Notes: generated from the letters alone by a model not told the origin. A DNA stretch of 18,978 nucleotides from HXMU1420-2 sp040830545 (GCA_040830545.1 JBFOMB010000135.1:1-18978), one strand, 5' to 3'; shown: positions 1 to 7,302, counted from the stretch's first letter. Translations and numbers: made by a program.

Positions 1-17
1 CCCTTTTCTGTCCGGAT

Positions 18-533
18 TCATCTGGACACGATTGATTTGAGCCAGCCCTTCTTGGGCTGATCTTCGTCACCTTGTGGATCGTCCGGCGCGTCGGTTGACC
101 CGACGGCTGCACGAAAGTCTTCGAAAAACTTGTCGGCCATCTTGCGCGCGAAGCCGTCGATGATGCGGCTGCCCAGTTGAGCAAGCTTGCCGCCAACCTT
201 GGCCTCGACCGTGTAGCTGAGTTCGGTGCCGCCTTCGACATCCTGCAACTGCACCTGCGCGCCGCCCTTGGCGAAACCCGCCGCGCCGCCCTTGCCTTCG
301 CCGACAAGTCGCAGACTGTCAGGTGCGACGCGATCCTCCAGCGTGACGGCCCCTTTGAAGGTCGCTTTGACCGGGCCGACCTTTTGCACGACCGTCGCCG
401 TGACCCCGTCATCGGGTGTGCCTGCCATTTCCTGACAGCCCGGCACGCATTGCATCAACACGTCAGGGTTCAGCAATGCGTCCCACACGGCTTGACGATC
501 TGCGGCAATATGAACTGATCCGGACATTTCCAT
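18..533 (-). CDS. CoxG-like SRPBCC family protein (carbon monoxide dehydrogenase subunit G family)
   Basis: The 171-residue product starts MEMSGSVHIAADRQAVWDAL and has the SRPBCC/CoxG pattern: an N-terminal strand followed by a helix with a VWDALLNPDVLMQCVPGC motif, a central VGPVKATFKG motif, and a C-terminal amphipathic helix (residues about 128-146, GSRIIDGFARKMADKFFEDF). There is no signal peptide, so it is predicted cytoplasmic. In the family, CoxG proteins help mature or anchor molybdenum CO-dehydrogenase-type enzymes, but many stand-alone homologues have no known role. No coxSML genes are visible here. The ATG at 533 is chosen because a GAGGAG ribosome site lies 7 nt upstream; the reading frame stays open to 800, but that extension overlaps the 3' end of the upstream gene. 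It is downstream of the MoxJ-like gene on the same strand with an 88 bp gap. Family assignment is good, function uncertain. Confidence 0.85.
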   Translation of the reverse strand: MEMSGSVHIAADRQAVWDALLNPDVLMQCVPGCQEMAGTPDDGVTATVVQKVGPVKATFKGAVTLEDRVAPDSLRLVGEGKGGAAGFAKGGAQVQLQDVEGGTELSYTVEAKVGGKLAQLGSRIIDGFARKMADKFFEDFRAAVGSTDAPDDPQGDEDQPKKGWLKSIVSR

Positions 534-621
534 GTTCGGTCTCCTCACTCTCGGGATTGACGTTAGAGCCGCCCGCGCGGCTGCGGTATTAGACCAATGG
601 GCAATGGTTCGCGTTTGGCCG

Positions 622-1536
622 CTAGCGTAGCGGCGGAGCGAAGCTGAGCCCGTATTCCTTGTAGACGGCTGCAATTCGACCGTCTTCCAGCGCGTAGCGG
701 ATCGCGTCATCCACGGCATAAGACAGGGGGCGGTAACGGAAGTTGACCCCAACCCCCAGCGTCCATGTGCCCACCGCAAAGCCCGGCAGAGGCGGTTCAT
801 TCACCACCAACTCCTCTGTCAGACCAGGTCACAGCTGGGCGCGGGCCACCATCGCGGCTTTGGTTACCCCCGCAGCAAGTGCCTCCATCGCGGCCTCGGT
901 TGTCGGGAAGCGGCGGATATTGGCGTTGAGTTGCCCACCTGCCAAGGTAGAAAGGTAGAAATCCGCGATCGAGTCATTTTCCACGGCCACGGTGTCGAAC
1001 CGGAAATAGGCAGGGATCGGCCTTTCCTCGGGGTAGGCATCGTTGCGATAGGCGATGGCGATGGATTCAGTCTGGTACTGACCAGTAAACACCACCTGTT
1101 CCACCCGGCAGGCAAAGGCCGAGTCATAAGGAACACGCATCATCACATTGGCGATCCGCCCGCCAATCAGCGCACCGCGCCACAGGTTGTTGCGCAGGTC
1201 GGCATCAAGATTTTCGCCCGCTGCGACGAAGTTGAACCGTGCCTCAACCCCCAGATCCAGTGCAATGATGCGGGCGATTTCGATGTCCACGCCACGCGGT
1301 TCGCCCCCCTCTTCCCAGCTATAGGGCGGGTAATCCTCATAAACCGCAAACAACATATGCCCCTGCTCGACCAATTGGTCTAGCTCCTGCCCGACGATGT
1401 CGCGACTGGCGTTTTGCGGTTTGGGCTGCGGGATGTGATCCGCACAAGGGTCGTTGGATTGCGCCAGCGCCGGAGTGGCGAGACCGGCCCAGACGCCCAG
1501 CGCGAGGGTTCGAAGAACGTATTTCATGCGGGGCAT
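622..1536 (-). pseudogene. MoxJ/XoxJ-like periplasmic substrate-binding protein, interrupted by an in-frame TGA
   Basis: The frame runs from ATG 1536 (or the second ATG at 1527, which gives a tidier signal peptide) to TAG at 622-624, but a TGA at 829-831 splits it after residue 235. The upstream piece has a Sec signal peptide ending TPALA and an SBP_bac_3 fold, with FAVYEDYPPYSW near residues 63-74 and GVDIEIARIIALDLG. The 68 codons after the TGA continue the same fold in the same frame (LGVGVNFRYRPLSYAVDDAI, then YKEYGLSFAPP), so this is one gene with a nonsense change and no frameshift. The family is the quinoprotein-dehydrogenase-associated binding proteins, whose MoxJ/XoxJ members are thought to assist dehydrogenase maturation. 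It begins 8 nt after the pedF stop, so the two are probably co-transcribed. Alternatives are a sequencing error, stop readthrough (context TGAC), or a functional truncated protein. Confidence 0.8.
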
Positions 1537-1544
1537 GTTAGGGC

Positions 1545-2243
1545 TCAGTTGGCGGCGGACAACCCGATTGTCAGCGTCTCGGCGGCGCGTTTGTAGGCCT
1601 CGGGCGTGCCGTCCACGATGGCGGCTGCGCGGTAGGCGATACTGTCGGCAACGGGTGCGCCTGACAGGGTTTCGATTTCACCTGCCAGTTCGGTCAGGCG
1701 GGCCTTGGCCCCGTCGGGGTCCGCGCCGCTGCTATCTTCGGCCCAGGCCAGGAACTGATCGCGAAGTGCGCGCAGTTCATCGCTGCGCTCGTCTACCATG
1801 TCCTGATCGGGGCGCGTTTCGATATAGGTGCGGATGGCCCAGGCGGCTTTCTGTCCCAGAAGGTCGCCAAACGCGGGCATCTTGGTGGTGCCGTTCTGGG
1901 TGTAGCCGTTGATGTAGCGTTCCAGATACCATTCGTCCCCATATTCCTCGGCCTCAAGGAAGCGCAAATCAGGGGCCAGCCCGCCCGAGATCACCTCCAG
2001 CCCATGGCAGCGGGCGCAGTTCTGGTTGTAGCCCGACGCGCCAATTTCTACCGCCGCTTTCCAGACATCAAACCCGGCGACGGCCTCGCGATAGGGATTT
2101 TCGGTCAACCATTCTTCGCCCACATCCGGCAGGACGTCGGTGTTGACGGGCTGCGGGGTTACATCCCCATGAGCGTTTAGAAGGCTGGCGGTGCTGATCA
2201 GGGCTCCGGTCAGGGCGCTGGCCAAAATCATCGAACGTTTCAT
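1545..2243 (-). CDS. pedF: Cytochrome c-550, PedF type
   Basis: The 232-residue product has a signal peptide (residues 1 to about 24), then HGDVTPQPV, a motif I associate with the PedF cytochromes next to PQQ alcohol dehydrogenases. A single haem c site CARCH lies at residues 76-80, with a likely axial Met122 in TKMPAFG. The C-terminal third is a helical extension without a second haem site. Its expected role is periplasmic electron acceptor for the quinoprotein dehydrogenase at 7396-9159, as c-550 serves ExaA/PedE/PedH in pseudomonads. The start is supported by GGAGGA 8 nt upstream. It is divergent from the binding-protein operon at 2416, and a copy of the shared 17-bp motif lies 59 nt upstream of its ATG. 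Confidence 0.9.
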   Translation of the reverse strand: MKRSMILASALTGALISTASLLNAHGDVTPQPVNTDVLPDVGEEWLTENPYREAVAGFDVWKAAVEIGASGYNQNCARCHGLEVISGGLAPDLRFLEAEEYGDEWYLERYINGYTQNGTTKMPAFGDLLGQKAAWAIRTYIETRPDQDMVDERSDELRALRDQFLAWAEDSSGADPDGAKARLTELAGEIETLSGAPVADSIAYRAAAIVDGTPEAYKRAAETLTIGLSAAN

Positions 2244-2302
2244 TGCGAAAATCCTCCACCTTTAGTGTTGGCAGAGTGGTAGACCGCCACGCTGCGCTGC
2301 AA

Positions 2303-2319
2303 CAATACGACCTAAGTCG
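2303..2319 (-). promoter_or_regulatory. Candidate operator A, upstream of pedF
   Basis: Read toward pedF the site is CGACTTAGGTCGTATTG. CGAC and GTCG arms flank 4 bp, and the TTG tail could begin a -35 element (TTGTTG, with a weak TACCAC 18 bp on). It ends 59 nt before the pedF ATG. Similar sites are at 2352-2368, 7258-7274, 16586-16602 and, more weakly, 17364-17380. The binding protein is not known; the NarL-type regulator at 9298 is the obvious candidate. Confidence 0.55.
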
Positions 2320-2351
2320 GGGCCATGGCGCAATCTTGTTCCAAACCCATT

Positions 2352-2368
2352 CGACATTGGTCGCATTT
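2352..2368 (+). promoter_or_regulatory. Candidate operator B, upstream of the binding-protein/ABC operon
   Basis: On the plus strand the site is CGACATTGGTCGCATTT, matching 14 of 17 positions of the motif derived from the other sites, with both CGAC/GTCG arms intact. It ends 47 nt before the ATG at 2416. A TATCGT hexamer at 2389-2394 could be the -10 element. The site faces opposite to operator A in the same divergent intergenic region, so each gene would have its own copy. Confidence 0.5.
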
Positions 2369-2415
2369 TATCGCTTCATGTGTTTGGTATCGTTTGCACG
2401 GCTTTGGGAGGAGTT

Positions 2416-3582
2416 ATGCTGAAACGACTGTTGGCGAGTGTCGCGCTGTGCGTATCCGCAGTTGGCGTGGGTGCGCAGGGGCTTGAGGTGCCTTTGGTCT
2501 GGCTGCGCCATGCGGAACCGGAACGGCCCGTATTGTCGAACCTGGATCCGATCCCCGAGGATCGCGGGCAGGCCGGTGCCGCGCTGGCGTTGCAGGACAA
2601 CCTGACAACCGGGAAGTTCCTGGGCCAGAACTACACCCTAGAGATTGTAGAAATCACGCATGACGCGGACCCGATCCCGGCGGCGAAAGAAGCATTGGCG
2701 CAAAGCCCGTTTGTGGTGCTGGACGCCCCGGCGGCCACGCAATTGGCCATCGCTGACCTGCCCGAGGCAGCGGGTGCGATCCTGTTCAACGCCTCTGCTG
2801 CAGACGTGGCGCTGCGTGGTGAGGCATGTCGCGCGAACCTACTGCACACGGTGTCGAGCTACGCCATGAAGGCAGACGCGTTGATGCAGTTCGCCCGGTT
2901 CAAGCGGTGGGAGGATATGGCTCTGATCCAGGGCAACGCGCCTGAAGATGCCGCCTGGGCCGAGGCGTTGAATGCCAGTGCGACCAAGTTCGGGCTGAAG
3001 ATTGGCGCGACAAAGCCCTGGATTTTCGATGCGGACATGCGGCGCAATGCGGCGCAGGAGGTGCCGCTGTTCACGCAGGACCTGCCGAAACATGACCTGT
3101 TGCTGATCGCGGACGTTGCCAACGATTTTGCCCGTTACATCGCCTACAACACGTGGGAACCCCGCCCAGTGGCCGGGTCCGAGGGGCTGCGGCCCGTGGC
3201 TTGGGCCCCGGTTGTGGAACAATGGGGCGCGGCGCAATTGCACAGCCGGTTCGTGGAAGAAGCCAGGCGCGACATGGGCCCGCGCGACTATGCCGCCTGG
3301 GCCGCGATCCGGGCCGTGGGCGAGGCCGTGACACGCACAAACTCCGCCGATCCGGCCACGATCCGCGCCTATCTGCTGGGCGAAGACTTTGCGCTGGCCG
3401 GCTTCAAGGGCCGCCCGCTGTCTTTCCGCGCGTGGAACGGGCAGTTGCGCCAGCCCATCCCGTTGGTGACACGGGCCGCAATGGTCGCACAGGCCCCGTT
3501 GCCCGGCTACCTGCATCAACGCACGGAACTGGATACGCTGGGGCTGGATGCACCAGAATCCACCTGCTCTGCCTTCAACTGA
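2416..3582 (+). CDS. PQQ-dependent alcohol dehydrogenase system ABC substrate-binding protein (type I periplasmic fold)
   Basis: The 388-residue product has a signal peptide (MLKRLLASVALCVSAVGVGA, cleavage near residue 20) followed by a branched-chain amino acid type periplasmic binding fold, with EDRGQAGAALALQDN and a first lobe ending near AGAILFNASAAD. This looks like the TIGR03863 family, a binding protein found only beside PQQ alcohol dehydrogenase genes and whose ligand is unknown. The ATG at 2416 is chosen over the upstream in-frame ATG at 2380 because GGGAGGAG sits just before it and the signal peptide then begins correctly. It is the first gene of the plus-strand set leading through the propeller, poly-Asp protein, ATPase and permease, and is separated by 22 bp from the next gene. 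Family call is confident, ligand and mechanism open. Confidence 0.88.
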   Translation: MLKRLLASVALCVSAVGVGAQGLEVPLVWLRHAEPERPVLSNLDPIPEDRGQAGAALALQDNLTTGKFLGQNYTLEIVEITHDADPIPAAKEALAQSPFVVLDAPAATQLAIADLPEAAGAILFNASAADVALRGEACRANLLHTVSSYAMKADALMQFARFKRWEDMALIQGNAPEDAAWAEALNASATKFGLKIGATKPWIFDADMRRNAAQEVPLFTQDLPKHDLLLIADVANDFARYIAYNTWEPRPVAGSEGLRPVAWAPVVEQWGAAQLHSRFVEEARRDMGPRDYAAWAAIRAVGEAVTRTNSADPATIRAYLLGEDFALAGFKGRPLSFRAWNGQLRQPIPLVTRAAMVAQAPLPGYLHQRTELDTLGLDAPESTCSAFN

Positions 3583-3604
3583 ACGATCTCACAGGGAAAC
3601 CGAT

Positions 3605-4591
3605 ATGCTTTGTGCCCGACTGACCCGCCCTGCCCTGTCCACATTGGCCGCGCTGATGCTGACCACCACGCCGCTGACGGCGGATGAAATGTGGATTTCG
3701 AACGAAAAGGACGACACTCTCAGCGTGATCGACATCGAAACGCTGGAGGTCATCCGTACAATCCAGGTTGGCGAACGCCCGCGTGGGATCACCTTTTCCA
3801 AGGATCACTCGGTGCTGTATATCTGCGCCTCGGACAGTGACACGGTGCAGGTGCTGGACCCTGAAACCGGGCAAATCCTGCACGAATTACCCTCGGGCGA
3901 GGACCCGGAACAGTTCGTGCTGCACCCCAACAACCGGCACCTCTATATCGCGAACGAGGATGACGCGATCACCACGGTTGTGGACACGGAAACCCGCAGC
4001 GTGATCGCACAGATTGACGTGGGCATCGAACCCGAAGGCATGGCCGTCAGCCCGGATGGCAAGATCGCGATCACGACATCCGAAACGACCAACATGGCGC
4101 ATTGGATCGACACCGAAACACAAAAGCTGTTTGCCAACACACTGGTCGATTCCCGCCCCCGCCATGCGGAGTTCATCAAGGACGGCACCGAATTGTGGGT
4201 GAGTTCCGAGATTGGCGGCACAATCACGGTCTTTGACGTGGAAACCCAGGCCGAAAAGGCCAAGATCGACTTTGAGGTGGATGGCGTGCACCCGGACCGG
4301 GTGCAGCCGGTCGGTTTTGAAATGACGGCGGGCGACACGCACGCGCTGGTGGCACTTGGGCCCTCCAATCACGTGGCCATGGTCAATGCAGAAACCTACG
4401 AGGTCGAGGATTACATCCTTGTCGGTCGCCGCGTCTGGCACATGGACTTCAACGCGGACCGCAGCCTGGCCTTCACCACGAACGGCGTGTCGGGCGATGT
4501 GACGGTAATCGACGTCGCCAGCCGCAAGGCAATCAAAACCGTCAAGGTCGGGCGCTTCCCCTGGGGCGCGGCGTACCGCCCCACCAACTGA
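3605..4591 (+). CDS. PQQ-dependent catabolism-associated YVTN beta-propeller protein
   Basis: The 328-residue product has a signal peptide (residues 1 to about 26, ending PLTA) and then repeated blades of about 42 residues. Each has the YVTN pattern: ISNEKDDTLSVIDIETLEVI, ICASDSDTVQVLDPETGQIL, IANEDDAITTVVDTETRSVI, VSSEIGGTITVFDVETQ and TNGVSGDVTVIDVASRKAI. This is the lineage typified by TIGR03866, found with the PQQ-ADH ABC set. It should be periplasmic; partner and role are unknown, and it has no haem or cysteine cluster to suggest electron transfer. The start is ATG 3605, since the frame upstream only overlaps the preceding gene. It sits 22 bp after the binding-protein gene and is followed 28 bp later by the poly-Asp protein gene, consistent with one transcript. 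Confidence 0.88.
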   Translation: MLCARLTRPALSTLAALMLTTTPLTADEMWISNEKDDTLSVIDIETLEVIRTIQVGERPRGITFSKDHSVLYICASDSDTVQVLDPETGQILHELPSGEDPEQFVLHPNNRHLYIANEDDAITTVVDTETRSVIAQIDVGIEPEGMAVSPDGKIAITTSETTNMAHWIDTETQKLFANTLVDSRPRHAEFIKDGTELWVSSEIGGTITVFDVETQAEKAKIDFEVDGVHPDRVQPVGFEMTAGDTHALVALGPSNHVAMVNAETYEVEDYILVGRRVWHMDFNADRSLAFTTNGVSGDVTVIDVASRKAIKTVKVGRFPWGAAYRPTN

Positions 4592-4619
4592 CACCCAATC
4601 CGTTCAACAGGAGACGATC

Positions 4620-5075
4620 ATGCGATTTCTAATGGCTTCGGTCACGGCCTTTGCCCTGGCACTTTCCCCGGCGTTGGCCAGCGATGACGATGATGATGAC
4701 GACAATGGCTTTGGTCTTGCCGGGATATTGTCGGCGAAGAACAAGGAAGACCTGGAACCGATCCAGCTGGGCGCGGGCATCCCGCTGACCTCGGCCCCAT
4801 GGAAGCTGAAGTCGGGCACCTACTACGAATTCGAAATTCAGGGCGATGGCAGTCAAGAACTGGCGCTGGTCGGTCCCGAATTCTTCCGTGCGATCTGGAT
4901 TGACGAGATCGTGGTAGAGGGGCTGGAAATCCGGCCGCTGGGCCTCGACAGTATCGAATTTGACGAGGCGGGCGAGATGGAGATCGGATTTGTCGCGATC
5001 AAACCGGGCAGATACTATATCAAGATCCCCGGAAGCACCGGGGAAACGCAGCGCCTTGAGATCACCATCGAATAA
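4620..5075 (+). CDS. Small secreted protein with a seven-aspartate N-terminus, function unknown
   Basis: I do not recognise a named family. The 151-residue product has a clear signal peptide (MRFLMASVTAFALALSPALA). The mature chain should begin SDDDDDDDNG, with seven consecutive aspartates (residues 22-28). The remainder is acidic and rich in beta strands: TSAPWKLKSGTYYEFEIQGD, LALVGPEFFRAIWIDEIVVEG, FVAIKPGRYYIKIPG, which resembles a cupredoxin-like or other small beta-sandwich fold. It has no cysteines or haem motif and no clear copper ligand set. AGGAG lies 6 nt before the ATG. Its place inside the PQQ-ADH operon makes a periplasmic role in that system likely. The poly-Asp start could bind Ca2+ or lanthanides, but that is speculation. 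Confidence 0.8.
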   Translation: MRFLMASVTAFALALSPALASDDDDDDDNGFGLAGILSAKNKEDLEPIQLGAGIPLTSAPWKLKSGTYYEFEIQGDGSQELALVGPEFFRAIWIDEIVVEGLEIRPLGLDSIEFDEAGEMEIGFVAIKPGRYYIKIPGSTGETQRLEITIE

Positions 5076-5100
5076 ACAACGCCTGCGCGTATGCGCAACC

Positions 5101-5128
5101 AGAGTCCCTGACTTGATCCGGGACCTCT
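5101..5128. repeat. Dispersed alphaproteobacterial palindromic repeat (GACTTGATCC type)
   Basis: In the 75 bp gap before the ABC ATPase, arms GTCCC (5104-5108) and GGGAC (5120-5124) flank a core containing TGACTTGATCC, and the outer bases AGA and TCT extend the pairing with one bulge. Short elements built on CCGGACTTGATCCGG are, to my knowledge, scattered between genes in many alphaproteobacteria. It may form an mRNA hairpin within the operon. Confidence 0.55.
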
Positions 5129-5150
5129 ACCTGCCCTCCCGAGGTGCACA

Positions 5151-5864
5151 ATGAGCGCGGGCCTGACGGTTCGTGACCTCAACTATGCCTATGGGTCCAA
5201 ACAGGCGCTGTCGGACATCAGTTTCACACTGGAGGCCGGGCAGTTCTGCGCCCTGCTCGGTCCCAATGGGGCCGGGAAATCGACGCTTTACGCCGTCCTG
5301 ACCCGACTGCTGGTCGCGCCTGGGGCGTCCGTCACCTTGGCCGGGCACGATCTGAGCCAGACACCGACACAGGCGCTGGCGGCTTTGGGCATCGTGTTTC
5401 AACAGCCCACGCTGGATCTGGACCTGACCGTGCGCCAGAACATGCGCTTCTTTGCAGCGCTGCATGGCATTGGCGGGCGCGAGGCCGACCGGCGCATTGA
5501 CGCGGCGCTGGACCGGTTGGACATGCGGCTTCGTGCCCATGAAAAAGCCCGTGCGCTCAATGGAGGCCATCGACGCCGCACTGAAATTGCCCGCGCCCTG
5601 ATCCACGCGCCTCGTGTGCTGTTGCTGGACGAGGCAACCGTTGGACTGGACGCCGCTACTCGCGCCGCCATCACGCAACATGTGCATGATCTGGCGGATG
5701 AGGGGATCACGGTGCTGTGGTCCACCCATCTGACCGACGAAATCCGCGATACTGACCGCTTGCTCGTGCTGCACCGGTCGCGCCTGTTGCATGACGGCAT
5801 GGCCAGCGACCTGGGTCCTGACCTGAAGGCGCGCTTCCTCCAGATGACAGAGACCAGCGCATGA
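5151..5864 (+). CDS. ABC transporter ATP-binding protein, PQQ-dependent alcohol dehydrogenase system
   Basis: The 237-residue product is a single nucleotide-binding domain. It shows Walker A GPNGAGKST (residues 37-45), a Q-loop at FQQ (about 83-85), Walker B VLLLDE (156-161) and the H-loop histidine at 193 in WSTH. The signature motif is LNGGH (136-140) instead of LSGGQ, a noticeable departure. It belongs with the TIGR03864-type ATPases that accompany PQQ alcohol dehydrogenases. The start has GAGGTG about 6 nt upstream. The last bases overlap the permease start as ATGA, indicating translational coupling. Together the two would form an ABC-2 (export-type) transporter in the inner membrane; the substrate is unknown. 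Confidence 0.93.
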   Translation: MSAGLTVRDLNYAYGSKQALSDISFTLEAGQFCALLGPNGAGKSTLYAVLTRLLVAPGASVTLAGHDLSQTPTQALAALGIVFQQPTLDLDLTVRQNMRFFAALHGIGGREADRRIDAALDRLDMRLRAHEKARALNGGHRRRTEIARALIHAPRVLLLDEATVGLDAATRAAITQHVHDLADEGITVLWSTHLTDEIRDTDRLLVLHRSRLLHDGMASDLGPDLKARFLQMTETSA

Positions 5865-6646
5865 TCTACTTCATTGCCCTGCAGGCGGTTTTGAAACGGG
5901 AAACGTTCCGATTCGTCCACCAACGCGAACGGTTTCTGTCTGCACTAGTGCGCCCATTGGTCTGGCTGCTGGTCTTTGCCGCCGGTTTTCGCGCCGCCTT
6001 GGGCCTGTCGATCACGCCGCCCTATCAGACCTATATCCAGTACGAGACCTACATTGTGCCCGGCCTCTGCGGGATGATCCTGCTGTTCAACGGGATGCAA
6101 TCCAGTTTTTCCCTGGTCTATGACCGCGAAATGGGCTCGATGAAGCTGATGCTGACCTCACCCCTGCCCCGATGGTGGCTGTTGTTCTGCAAATTGCTGG
6201 GTGGGGTCGCGGTGTCCATCTTGCAGGTGTACGCCTTTCTGATCATCGCCTGGCTCTATGGCATTCAGGCCCCGGCACTGGGGTATCTTGCCATCCTGCC
6301 TGCGCTGGTGGTCGCCGGTCTGATGCTGGGCGCGTTGGGGTTGTTCCTGTCCAGCCTGATCCGCCAGTTGGAGAACTTTGCGGGCGTCATGAACTTTGTC
6401 ATCTTCCCGATGTTCTTCCTGTCCTCCGCTCTCTACCCCCTTTGGAAAATGGCGGAAAGCAGTCGGTTGCTGCACGACATCTGCGCGGCCAACCCGTTCA
6501 CTCATGCGGTCGAGTTGATCCGTTTTGCGCTTTATGCCGAATGGAACCTTGCCGCACTGGGTTGGACGCTGCTGGCCGCAGCGGTGTTTTTTGGCCTTGC
6601 CCTGTGGGGCTACGACCCGGGCCGGTCGGGCAAGCGGCACGGCTGA
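5861..6646 (+). CDS. ABC-2 type transporter permease
   Basis: The 261-residue product has about six hydrophobic segments (roughly residues 30-48, 62-82, 105-130, 140-165, 172-193 and 230-250). It carries the ABC-2 hallmark near the fifth segment (ENFAGVMNFVIFPMFFLSSA then LYPLW) followed by NPFTHAVELIRFALY. ABC-2 permeases normally work as homodimers or heterodimers with their ATPase, and mostly in export. The gene overlaps the ATPase by 4 bp. It ends 4 bp before the stop of the convergent unknown gene, and no hairpin terminator is visible between them. Substrate cannot be predicted. Confidence 0.92.
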   Translation: MIYFIALQAVLKRETFRFVHQRERFLSALVRPLVWLLVFAAGFRAALGLSITPPYQTYIQYETYIVPGLCGMILLFNGMQSSFSLVYDREMGSMKLMLTSPLPRWWLLFCKLLGGVAVSILQVYAFLIIAWLYGIQAPALGYLAILPALVVAGLMLGALGLFLSSLIRQLENFAGVMNFVIFPMFFLSSALYPLWKMAESSRLLHDICAANPFTHAVELIRFALYAEWNLAALGWTLLAAAVFFGLALWGYDPGRSGKRHG

Positions 6647-6650
6647 CCTC

Positions 6651-7208
6651 TCAACCAGGCGGGGCGATCCGCAAGATCGGCAGCCAGTGGCTGTCCGGAT
6701 CCCCCTCTTCCAGATCGACATCACGGATCGGGCGCAATTCGCCATCCTCGGGCGGCACGGCCAGCTTGTCCATGTTCATCTCGTGCAGGTTCCCGACATA
6801 GCTGTCCCCGTCAGCGCTCAGCCGGTAGTAGACGCCGTTCCACATGTCGATTCCGTAATCCGTGCGCCCCTTCCAGACAAACAGGAAGTCATATTCCAGG
6901 TCGATCAGGTCAGCGCTGGTGTTGCGAGCAATGTCATAGGGATAGGGCACGTGGCACCAGGTCTTGTCGGGACCATCCAGACATTTGAACGGGCGCATGG
7001 ACAGGAAATGCTCGCTGAACGCATCTTCGTTCATCTCAACTTTGTAACTCTTGGCGGTCCCCGAAAGTGTCGCGATTTCAATTCGCGTGCCATCCGCGTC
7101 CTCCAGCCAGACGGTGTGCTCGTCCCAGCCCTCGGCCAATGCCGCAGCTGCACCTATCGCCAGAAACGCGCCGACAGATGTCGATTTCACAAGGCGATCC
7201 CACCCCAT
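6651..7208 (-). CDS. Secreted protein of unknown function beside the PQQ alcohol dehydrogenase
   Basis: I do not recognise the family. The 185-residue product has a signal peptide (MGWDRLVKSTSVGAFLAIGAAAALA). The mature protein contains two cysteines nine residues apart (Cys76 and Cys85, in FKCLDGPDKTWC) that could form a disulfide. It is rich in aromatic and acidic residues (LEYDFLFVWKGRTDYGIDMW, GVYYRLSADGDSYVGNLHEM). The start is ATG 7208, preceded by GGGGGGAG at about 6 nt; the upstream extension of the frame to 7424 lies in the intergenic region. It is divergent from the dehydrogenase gene and convergent with the permease. A copy of the shared 17-bp motif lies 49 nt upstream, which suggests co-regulation with the PQQ system. 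Confidence 0.8.
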   Translation of the reverse strand: MGWDRLVKSTSVGAFLAIGAAAALAEGWDEHTVWLEDADGTRIEIATLSGTAKSYKVEMNEDAFSEHFLSMRPFKCLDGPDKTWCHVPYPYDIARNTSADLIDLEYDFLFVWKGRTDYGIDMWNGVYYRLSADGDSYVGNLHEMNMDKLAVPPEDGELRPIRDVDLEEGDPDSHWLPILRIAPPG

Positions 7209-7257
7209 GACACTCCCCCCATTTTCGTCAGACTGTAACCTTGGCCGCCCTCTCGAC

Positions 7258-7274
7258 CAACGCGACCTAGGTCG
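7258..7274 (-). promoter_or_regulatory. Candidate operator C between the unknown secreted protein and the alcohol dehydrogenase
   Basis: Read toward the minus-strand gene the site is CGACCTAGGTCGCGTTG. Its core is a perfect 14-bp palindrome, GCGACCTAGGTCGC (7262-7275). It matches operator A at 14 of 17 positions. It ends 49 nt before the ATG at 7208; TTGGTC then TACAGT 17 bp on could be -35/-10. Because the core is symmetric it may also serve the dehydrogenase gene, whose ATG is about 120 bp away. Confidence 0.6.
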
Positions 7275-7292
7275 CAGATCCCGGATACGACC

Positions 7293-7302
7293 ATTGGCCA
7301 AT
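7293..7302. promoter_or_regulatory. Perfect palindrome ATTGGCCAAT in the dehydrogenase upstream region
   Basis: A 10-bp perfect palindrome lies 94 bp before the dehydrogenase ATG, directly after ATACGACC, a string also present at 2306-2312 in operator A. It could be a second regulator site for the dehydrogenase promoter, but a 10-bp palindrome can occur by chance. Confidence 0.25.

Noticed and set aside
567..582. Hairpin AGCCGC-CCGC-GCGGCT between the MoxJ-like and CoxG-like genes, with a nearby GGTATTAGACC inverted repeat
   Set aside because: The stem is only 6 bp and has no T-run, so it is not a convincing terminator; the repeat is short and its spacing does not fit the usual FCD operator.
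534..800. N-terminal extension of the CoxG-like frame up to an ATG at 800
   Set aside because: It overlaps the 3' end of the MoxJ-like gene in another frame, has no protein-like character, and a good ribosome site supports the ATG at 533.
829..831. TGA as a selenocysteine codon
   Set aside because: The position lies in the C-terminal lobe of a binding protein family with no selenocysteine members known to me, and no obvious SECIS-like hairpin follows directly.
3887..4594. 235-codon open frame antisense to the YVTN propeller gene
   Set aside because: It mirrors the repeats of the real gene and has no ribosome site or recognisable family.
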